Assembly: GCA_009839405.1 (NCBI GenBank)
Contig: VXPR01000342.1
Location: 1-11,375 of the forward strand
DNA from: Gammaproteobacteria bacterium
GTDB taxonomy: Bacteria > Pseudomonadota > Gammaproteobacteria > Pseudomonadales > Azotimanducaceae
Direction of reading: 5' to 3'
DNA length: 11,375 nt
The notes below the pieces were generated by a model. That model did no database searches and had not been told where the DNA came from. It was given only the letters and a program-made list of their open reading frames with translations. Shown here one piece after another: positions 6,464 through 11,375 of the stretch (within the stretch, counting starts at the first letter, position 1; every line of letters begins with the position of its first letter). The translations under genes were made by a program, and so were the position numbers.

Positions 6464-8134
6464 ATGGAAACACGTTACCAAAGCGATGTTCTGATCGTCG
6501 GCAGCGGCGCCGCCGGCCTTGCCCTTGCGCTGCACCTTGCGGACAGCACCCAAGTCACCGTGCTTTCGAAAGACGAAGTGCGCGGAGGTTCCACCAATCG
6601 CGCTCAGGGCGGCGTGGCGGCGGTCACCGACGGCAACGACAGTTTCGATTCCCACATAGCCGACACGATCGCCGCCGGCGGCGGCCTGTGCGACCAGGCG
6701 GTTGTCGAGGAAGTGGTGCGGCGCGGGCCAAGCGCCATCGACCGCATCGTCGCGCAGGGTCTTGCCTTCGACGGCGAAGATGGGCGCCCGCACCTAACCC
6801 GCGAAGGCGGCCACACCCGTCGCCGTGTGCTGCACGTGGCCGACCACACCGGCCGCGCCATCGCCACCACGCTGATCGAGCATGCCAGCCGCCACCCCAA
6901 CATCCGCATCCTCGCCGGCCGTGTCGCCATCGACGTCATCACCGCCGCCCGCCTCGGTAGCCGTCGCAATCGCGCCTTGGGTGCCTATGCTTTCAATCGC
7001 CACACCGGCCAGGTGGAGGTATTCGAGGCACCGAGCGTCGCCCTCGCCACCGGCGGTGCAAGCAAGGTTTATCTCTACACCAGCAACCCCGATGGCGCCA
7101 CCGGCGACGGCATCGCCATGGCGTGGCGCGCCGGTTGCCGGGTGGCGAACATGGAGTTCAACCAGTTCCATCCCACCTGCCTGCACCATCCCGAGGCGCG
7201 CTCGTTCCTGATCTCCGAAGCCGTGCGGGGCGAAGGCGGTCGCCTGCTGCTGCCGGACGGCACGCCGTTCATGCAGCGATTCGATCCCCGCGGCGAACTC
7301 GCCTCACGCGACGTGGTGGCACGCGCCATCGACCACGAGATGAAGCGCCTGGGCGCGCCTTGCGTGCATCTCGACATCAGCCACAAGCCGGCCGCCGCCA
7401 TCGAGGCGCACTTCCCAACCATTCTGGAAGCCTGCCTGAAGGTGGGCATCGACATGCGCCGAGAGCCGATTCCGGTAGTGCCGGCGGCACACTACACATG
7501 CGGCGGCGTCATGGTAGACGTGGGCGGACGCACCGACTTGCCGGGGTTGTATGCCATCGGCGAAGTGGCGAGCACAGGCCTGCACGGCGCCAATCGGCTG
7601 GCCAGCAATTCGCTGCTCGAATGCCTCGTGCTGGCGGAAACCGCAGCCGACGACATCCGCCGCCAACGGCGCCGTCCGGCCGAGGTGATGTGGGCCCCGG
7701 ACTGGGACGAAAGCAGGGTGACGGACTCCGACGAACAGGTCGTGTTGGCGCACAACTGGACCGAGCTCAGGCGCTTCATGTGGGACTACGTAGGCATCGT
7801 CCGCACCGACAAGCGTCTCGCGCGGGCCTCGCGCCGAATTGAGCTATTGAAGCGCGAAATCCACGAGTACTACGCCAACCACCGGGTCTCGGCGGACCTC
7901 ATTGAACTGCGCAACCTAGTCCAGGTGGCGGCGCTCATCGTCAAGTGCGCCACCATGCGGCGAGAAAGCCGTGGGCTGCACTACACCCTAGACCATCCGC
8001 ACACCTCTCCCATCGCCAGGCCAAGTATCGTGCCACCGGTCAGCGACGACCCCTTGGACGTGCTCCAGCCAGCAAGGCGCGTCGCAGCCGGGCGAAGGCC
8101 TCCGGCGTCAGTCGGCCCGCACGCATTGGGATGA
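6464..8134 (+). CDS. nadB: L-aspartate oxidase (quinolinate synthase B)
   Basis: NadB oxidises L-aspartate to iminoaspartate with FAD, the first step of de novo NAD synthesis; NadA then makes quinolinate. The 556 residues follow E. coli NadB throughout. Visible are the FAD-binding GSGAAG (13-18), [11 protein letters not shown] (40-50), and residues matching the E. coli active site: E114, H236 (FHPT), R282 (SRD), H343 (AAHYTCGG) and R378 ([14 protein letters not shown]). The C-terminal helical domain includes [10 protein letters not shown] and [13 protein letters not shown]. The start is ATG at 6464; an in-frame GTG at 6452 is an alternative. The usual family end is near ARPSIVPP; about 30 further residues run antisense through the end of ygfX, a 95-base convergent overlap. 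It is divergent from rpoE, as in E. coli and Pseudomonas. Confidence 0.98.
   Translation: METRYQSDVLIVGSGAAGLALALHLADSTQVTVLSKDEVRGGSTNRAQGGVAAVTDGNDSFDSHIADTIAAGGGLCDQAVVEEVVRRGPSAIDRIVAQGLAFDGEDGRPHLTREGGHTRRRVLHVADHTGRAIATTLIEHASRHPNIRILAGRVAIDVITAARLGSRRNRALGAYAFNRHTGQVEVFEAPSVALATGGASKVYLYTSNPDGATGDGIAMAWRAGCRVANMEFNQFHPTCLHHPEARSFLISEAVRGEGGRLLLPDGTPFMQRFDPRGELASRDVVARAIDHEMKRLGAPCVHLDISHKPAAAIEAHFPTILEACLKVGIDMRREPIPVVPAAHYTCGGVMVDVGGRTDLPGLYAIGEVASTGLHGANRLASNSLLECLVLAETAADDIRRQRRRPAEVMWAPDWDESRVTDSDEQVVLAHNWTELRRFMWDYVGIVRTDKRLARASRRIELLKREIHEYYANHRVSADLIELRNLVQVAALIVKCATMRRESRGLHYTLDHPHTSPIARPSIVPPVSDDPLDVLQPARRVAAGRRPPASVGPHALG
6565..6592 (-). promoter_or_regulatory. Candidate sigma-E promoter for rpoE inside nadB
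   Basis: On the minus strand GGAACCT (6592-6586), a 16-base spacer and TCGAA (6569-6565) resemble the sigma-E consensus (GGAACTT, about 16, TCAAA/TCTGA), with one mismatch in each box. Transcription would begin near 6558 and give a leader of about 140 bases before the rpoE TTG. Autoregulation of rpoE is known in E. coli and Pseudomonas; the site here is inference. Confidence 0.3.
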
Positions 8135-8477
8135 TCCGCCGCCGGGTGCGAACCACCACCAGACGATCCGTCATCCATAGCGGCGAAGCCACAGCCACGG
8201 GAACCGGCGTCTCTGGCGTCGATTCCGGCGCCAGAATCACCACCCGATCATCAACAAAGCGAAACCGCCACACCTCCCGCCCTGCAAGCGCGCGCCCATG
8301 CCAGGCGAGCGACAGTCCGGCCATCACCACGGCCGGCCAACCGAACCAAGCGACCCAAGGCGCGGCAAGCAGCACGTGAATGACCGCCACAACCGCGAAC
8401 CATTCGCCATCGGGCCACCACCGAACCTCATCCGCGGCCTCCACCACCGGCGCTCCTTCCAACGGCGGTCCTTCCAT
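8040..8477 (-). CDS. ygfX: YgfX/CptA-family membrane protein
   Basis: YgfX proteins are small inner-membrane proteins encoded directly after sdhE. In E. coli YgfX has been described as a toxin-like protein affecting cell shape (CptA), and it interacts with SdhE. The product (up to 145 residues) shows a short N-terminus ending VRWWP, two hydrophobic segments (about 26-42 and 45-60), a beta-rich cytoplasmic part, and the family-like end [16 protein letters not shown] with [12 protein letters not shown]. The ATG at 8477 has no ribosome-binding site and sits just after a hairpin. GTG codons at 8447 and 8444 lie 5 and 8 bases after GGAAGGAG (8460-8453) and may be the real start, giving about 135 residues. 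Its end overlaps nadB on the opposite strand. The assignment relies on architecture and its place beside sdhE. Confidence 0.78.
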   Translation of the reverse strand: MEGPPLEGAPVVEAADEVRWWPDGEWFAVVAVIHVLLAAPWVAWFGWPAVVMAGLSLAWHGRALAGREVWRFRFVDDRVVILAPESTPETPVPVAVASPLWMTDRLVVVRTRRRIIPMRAGRLTPEAFARLRRALLAGARPRGRR

Positions 8478-8482
8478 TGCGG

Positions 8483-8503
8483 GGTGAGCAGCTACGGCTC
8501 ACC
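8483..8503 (-). promoter_or_regulatory. Hairpin at the sdhE-ygfX junction
   Basis: GGTGAGC (8483-8489) and GCTCACC (8497-8503) form a perfect 7-bp stem with a 7-base loop. The sdhE stop codon (8492-8494) is in the loop, and the stem ends five bases before the ATG at 8477. It would hinder initiation at that ATG, supporting the internal GTG start of ygfX. There is no T-run, so it is not a classical terminator. Confidence 0.5.
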
Positions 8504-8761
8504 GCGGTTGAACTCGCGAATGGCCTCGACCACGACGCCGAACTCCTGCGGTGGCGACTCCCGTTCGCGCAGCCAGTCGAGCACGATCCAATCGTCGCAT
8601 TCGAGCAGCGCCCGGTAGTCTGCCTGCAAGGGCCTTGACAGCGTCGGATAGCACTTGTCCGCAAAGCCCACAAGCAGCAAATCGAGCTCCAGCATTCCCC
8701 GACGGCTGCGCCAGCGCACTCGTTCGCAGTCGGCCCGGGCGGCGTCGTTCCTTGTCTCCAT
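8492..8761 (-). CDS. sdhE: FAD assembly factor SdhE (YgfY/CptB)
   Basis: SdhE is a small cytoplasmic protein needed for covalent attachment of FAD to succinate dehydrogenase and fumarate reductase flavoprotein subunits. The 89 residues (E. coli 88) carry the invariant RGxxELD motif as RGMLELD (21-27), then the family's helix pairs with LLECDDWIVLDWL (52-64), closely like E. coli LLECDDPDLFNWL. The ATG at 8761 gives the normal length; no good ribosome-binding site precedes it. It is divergent from ygfZ, with only 24 bases between start codons, and is followed after 14 bases by ygfX, the usual partner. Its neighbours NadB (a flavoenzyme of the same superfamily as SdhA) and YgfZ fit a cofactor-maintenance theme, an inference from context. 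Confidence 0.93.
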   Translation of the reverse strand: METRNDAARADCERVRWRSRRGMLELDLLLVGFADKCYPTLSRPLQADYRALLECDDWIVLDWLRERESPPQEFGVVVEAIREFNRGEP

Positions 8762-8769
8762 CGTCTGGC

Positions 8770-8778
8770 TGCTACACT
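8770..8778 (+). promoter_or_regulatory. Extended -10 promoter for ygfZ
   Basis: TGCTACACT (8770-8778) matches the extended -10 pattern TGnTATAAT, with TACACT as the -10 hexamer. A possible -35, TTGTCT (8752-8757), is 15 bases upstream, shorter than ideal. The expected transcription start, about seven bases after the -10, falls at 8785-8786, on the A of the ygfZ ATG. Confidence 0.4.
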
Positions 8779-8785
8779 TTCTTAC

Positions 8786-9502
8786 ATGGCCGACACAGAA
8801 CCCACTAGGAGCCGCGTCCCCAATCTCGTCGCCCTGCAGTTGGCGGGCGCGGATGCGGCCCAGTTCCTGCAAGGGTATCTCACTGCCGACATGAACGAGA
8901 TCGAGCCGCGCGCAGGGCTGCCGATGGCATGGTGCACGCTCAAGGGACGGGTGCTGGCAAACGGCTGGGTAGCCGGCACTTCGGAGGTCGTGATTTTGCT
9001 CGTGGACGGCTCTGTGGCCGACGCCCTCGAACGCGAAATGCGCAAATACCTGCTGTTCTCCCGCTCGAGATTGGAGCGGGCTGCACTGCCGCCGGAACTT
9101 GCCTTGGCGCCCACCGCATGCCGTGCCGGCGACGACGCTCAAGTGCTGGCAGACGCTCTTGCCGAGGCGGCGTTCGTGGTCGTCAATGCGGACACATCGG
9201 AGTCGTTCCTGCCACAGATGATTGGCCTCACCGACATCGGCGCCGTCAGCTTCGCCAAGGGCTGCTATCTCGGCCAAGAAGTGGTCGCGCGCGCCCAGCA
9301 CCGAGGTGAGGTCAAGGTTCGGTTGCGACGCTACGAACCGTCAGGCAAAGCCCGTCCGGCCATTGGCGACGACTTGCTGGATGGAACGCGTCGCGTTGGC
9401 ACGGTTGTCGGCGTCGGTGCTGGCACCGTGCTCGCGGCCACTCGCAGCACGTCCACCCAACTCGAAACCGCCGACGGTTCTCCCCTTAAGCTCGCGGCTT
9501 GA
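8786..9502 (+). CDS. ygfZ: Folate-binding Fe-S cluster repair protein YgfZ
   Basis: YgfZ/CAF17-like proteins (GcvT-related) bind tetrahydrofolate and support synthesis or repair of certain Fe-S enzymes. The signature is present as KGCYLGQEVVARAQHRG (158-174), with the conserved cysteine at C160. The N-terminal GcvT-like part is visible in GADAAQFLQGYLTADM (21-36) and WCTLKGRVLANG (49-60). At 238 residues it is shorter than E. coli YgfZ (326); the missing length is mostly the middle region between about 100 and 140, so this is a compact version. The ATG at 8786 has no Shine-Dalgarno sequence and lies right at the predicted transcription start. metY begins two bases after its stop. Confidence 0.93.
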   Translation: MADTEPTRSRVPNLVALQLAGADAAQFLQGYLTADMNEIEPRAGLPMAWCTLKGRVLANGWVAGTSEVVILLVDGSVADALEREMRKYLLFSRSRLERAALPPELALAPTACRAGDDAQVLADALAEAAFVVVNADTSESFLPQMIGLTDIGAVSFAKGCYLGQEVVARAQHRGEVKVRLRRYEPSGKARPAIGDDLLDGTRRVGTVVGVGAGTVLAATRSTSTQLETADGSPLKLAA

Positions 9503-9504
9503 GC

Positions 9505-10803
9505 ATGTCCGAAGAACACCGGCCCGACCGCGAGTTCGGTTTCCACACCCGCTCCATCCATGCCGGCGCCAGGCCCGATCCCACCACCGGCGCCCGCGCC
9601 ATCCCCATCTTCCAGACGACGAGCTACGTCTTCGAGGACCCAGAGTCCGCCGCCGCCTACTTCAACCTGCAGGAGTACGGCAACACCTATTCCCGCATCA
9701 TGAATCCCACCGTGGCGGCGTTCGAGGAACGGCTCTCCAACCTCGAAGGCGGCATTGGCGCCGTGGCCTTCGCCAGCGGCCTTGCGGCGCAATCGTCGGC
9801 TCTGTTCACCCTGCTCGCACCGGGCGATCACGTGGTGGCCAGCGCCGCCCTCTACGGCGGCACGGTGACCCAGCTCAAGCACCTCGAACGCAAGCTCTCG
9901 CTGGAAGTCACCTTCGTCGACCCAGACCGGCCACAGAACTGGGCCGATGCCGTGCGCGACGAAACCAAGCTGCTCTTCGGCGAAACCATCGGCAACCCCG
10001 GCGGCAACGTGCTCGACATCGAGGCCGTCGCCAACGTTGCCCACGATGCCGGCGCGCCTCTTCTGGTGGACAACACCTTCGCGACCCCTTGGCTTTGCCG
10101 CCCGCTCGACTGGGGCGCGGACATCGTCGTGCATTCCGCCACCAAGTTCCTCGGCGGCCACGGCACCAGCATCGGCGGCGCGGTGGTGGATGCCGGCGAG
10201 TTCGATTGGTCCAACGGCCGCTTCCCCATCATCGCCGAGCCGTCGCCGGCCTACCACGGTCTCGCCTTCCACGAGACCTTCGGCACCTACGGCTACCTGA
10301 TGAAGCTGCGCGCCGAGACGCTGCGGGACTTGGGCGGTGCCATGAGCCCGTTCAACGCCTTCCTGTTCCTGCAAGGGATCGAGACGCTGGGGCTGCGCAT
10401 GGATCGGCATGTCGGCAATGCGGGTGACGTCGCCGGATGGCTCGCGGAGCGTGACGACGTGACTTCGGTGCGCTATCCGGGTCTTGCCGGGTCGAAGTAC
10501 GAAGGTCTCGTCGGCAAATATCTCCCCCGAGGCGCTGGCGCAGTCTTCTGCTTCGACCTGGACGGTGGCCGCCAAGCCGGCCAGGACTTCATCCGCGGCG
10601 TGCGCCTGTTCTCCCATCTCGCCAACGTCGGCGACGCCAAGAGCCTCATCATCCACCCGGCCAGCACCACCCACCGCCAGCTCACCGACGACGAACTCGC
10701 CGCCGCCGGCATCGGCCCCGGCACCATCCGCCTCTCCATCGGCCTCGAGGACGCGCAAGACCTCCTCTGGGACCTCGAACAAGGATTCGCGCAAGTTGGC
10801 TGA
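9505..10803 (+). CDS. metY: O-acetylhomoserine sulfhydrylase (PLP enzyme)
   Basis: This Cys/Met-metabolism PLP enzyme makes homocysteine from an O-acylated homoserine and sulfide, bypassing cystathionine. The 432 residues fit MetY (about 430) better than the shorter MetZ/MetB (about 390-400). The N-terminus [20 protein letters not shown] and ENGNTY-like block ([13 protein letters not shown], 58-69) are MetY-typical. Active-site features are R64, Y118 (LYGGT), D189 (VDNTFATP), the PLP lysine K214 in [11 protein letters not shown], and R409 near the end. The start chosen is ATG at 9505, two bases after the ygfZ stop; an in-frame TTG at 9499 would add two residues and overlap ygfZ. Acetyl- versus succinyl-homoserine use cannot be proved from sequence. 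It is followed closely by a CoA-binding-domain gene. Confidence 0.92.
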   Translation: MSEEHRPDREFGFHTRSIHAGARPDPTTGARAIPIFQTTSYVFEDPESAAAYFNLQEYGNTYSRIMNPTVAAFEERLSNLEGGIGAVAFASGLAAQSSALFTLLAPGDHVVASAALYGGTVTQLKHLERKLSLEVTFVDPDRPQNWADAVRDETKLLFGETIGNPGGNVLDIEAVANVAHDAGAPLLVDNTFATPWLCRPLDWGADIVVHSATKFLGGHGTSIGGAVVDAGEFDWSNGRFPIIAEPSPAYHGLAFHETFGTYGYLMKLRAETLRDLGGAMSPFNAFLFLQGIETLGLRMDRHVGNAGDVAGWLAERDDVTSVRYPGLAGSKYEGLVGKYLPRGAGAVFCFDLDGGRQAGQDFIRGVRLFSHLANVGDAKSLIIHPASTTHRQLTDDELAAAGIGPGTIRLSIGLEDAQDLLWDLEQGFAQVG

Positions 10804-10813
10804 AGTCGAAAAC

Positions 10814-11287
10814 ATGGAGGCGTGGCAGGACCCCGAAACCATCCAGACCATCCTCCACAATGCCCAAACCGTAGCCATCGTCGGGCTCTGCTCGAACCCC
10901 TTGCGCGCCAGCAACTTCGTCGGCTTCTACGCCCGCCGCCACGGCTACCGCGTCATCCCGGTCAACCCCCGCGAGAGCGAGGTGTTCGGCGAACGCTCCT
11001 GGCCGAGCCTCAGCGAAATCCCGGAACCGGTGGACGTGGTGGACGTGTTCCGCGCACCAGACGCCGTGCCCGGCATCGTGGAGGAGTCCATCGCCATCAA
11101 CGCCAAGGCCCTGTGGCTGCAGTTCGGCGTGATCCACGAAGAGGCGGCCAGCCAAGCCCGCGACGCCGGCATCGCCGTGGTGATGGACCGCTGCCTAAAG
11201 ATCGAACACGCCCGCTACATCGGCCGAATGCACGTCCTCGGCTTCAACACAAACACCCTATCGGCAAGGCGGGAAGTCCCGGCCTAG
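10814..11287 (+). CDS. CoA-binding domain protein (YccU-like, CoA_binding_2)
   Basis: This small Rossmann-fold protein of the CoA_binding_2 family resembles E. coli YccU; no firm biochemical function is established for the family. The 157 residues show the nucleotide-binding turn TVAIVGLCSNPLRAS (19-33), the strand GYRVIPVNP (44-52), the central VDVVDVFR (73-80), AKALWLQFGV (97-106) and VVMDRC (122-127), all in family order. The ATG at 10814 is 10 bases after the metY stop and has a weak ribosome-binding site. An in-frame TTG at 10796, ten bases after AAGGA (10781-10785), would overlap metY and add six residues. The close coupling to metY suggests a link to acyl-homoserine or acyl-CoA metabolism, but that is inference. 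Confidence 0.87.
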   Translation: MEAWQDPETIQTILHNAQTVAIVGLCSNPLRASNFVGFYARRHGYRVIPVNPRESEVFGERSWPSLSEIPEPVDVVDVFRAPDAVPGIVEESIAINAKALWLQFGVIHEEAASQARDAGIAVVMDRCLKIEHARYIGRMHVLGFNTNTLSARREVPA

Positions 11288-11329
11288 ACCGCATCTCTCA
11301 CCAGCCCTCGTTTGCGGACGACGATGCAC

Positions 11330-11375
11330 CAGTATCTTAAAAACATCTGACGCTGCCGACGAGCTTACGCGAGTA
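11330..11375 (+). other. Illumina Nextera adapter read-through (assembly artefact)
   Basis: Bases 11330-11362 match the reverse complement of the Nextera Read 1 transposase adapter at 29 of 33 positions. The last 20 (11343-11362, ACATCTGACGCTGCCGACGA) match perfectly, and all four mismatches upstream are calls to A. The next eight bases, GCTTACGC (11363-11370), stand where the i5 index belongs, and GAGTA (11371-11375) resembles the GTGTA that begins the P5 segment. The adapter sequence is recalled from knowledge of the kit. The 42 bases between the last gene and this block (11288-11329) hold nothing I recognise. Confidence 0.93.

Noticed and set aside
8490..8499. AGCTACGGCT shared by the sdhE hairpin and the rnc leader near 1903-1912
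   Set aside because: Only ten bases in common with different flanks; too short to call a repeat.
9331..10914. 527-codon frame antisense to metY
   Set aside because: Val/Glu/Gly/Ala-rich antisense translation without motifs; metY on the plus strand has every catalytic residue.

Overview
The window is a stretch of core chromosome from a GC-rich gammaproteobacterium. The main evidence is the gene order: rpoE-rseA-rseB-rseC-lepA-rnc-era on the minus strand, with nadB divergent from rpoE. This is the classical Gammaproteobacteria arrangement (Escherichia, Pseudomonas). The sdhE-ygfX pair and ygfZ on the far side of nadB fit the Pseudomonas-like version of the locus. No genus can be assigned from the sequence alone. 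Both ends look like contig ends: the left end is a repeat mosaic, and the right end carries an Illumina Nextera adapter read-through, so this may be a complete small contig of a draft or metagenome assembly.

Layout. 1-296: repeat-rich DNA without a convincing gene (2.7 copies of a 34-bp tandem repeat, plus palindromic dispersed-type repeats). 297-6416 (minus strand): an envelope-stress and translation cluster, read from right to left as rpoE, rseA, rseB, rseC, lepA, rnc, era, mostly overlapping or spaced by a few bases. 6464-8134 (plus): nadB, divergent from rpoE across 47 bp. 8040-8761 (minus): sdhE and ygfX, whose end overlaps the end of nadB. 8786-11287 (plus): ygfZ, metY and a CoA-binding-domain gene, tightly packed. 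11288-11329: 42 bp in which I see nothing. 11330-11375: adapter sequence.

How the genes work together. RpoE (sigma-E/AlgU), the membrane anti-sigma RseA, the periplasmic regulator RseB and the membrane protein RseC form the envelope-stress switch. LepA, RNase III and Era act in translation, RNA processing and 30S ribosome maturation. NadB is an FAD enzyme that starts NAD synthesis; SdhE inserts FAD into flavoproteins of the same fold class (SdhA/FrdA), and YgfZ maintains Fe-S enzymes, so the right half has a cofactor-enzyme theme. MetY makes homocysteine by direct sulfhydrylation.

No new defence, mobile or biosynthetic system was found. The points most worth a second look are: the adapter artefact at the right end; a palindromic repeat that appears to supply the start codon and about 20 N-terminal residues of RNase III, next to an orphan Shine-Dalgarno sequence; a second repeat family whose copy contains the era stop codon; and the absence of lepB between lepA and rnc.
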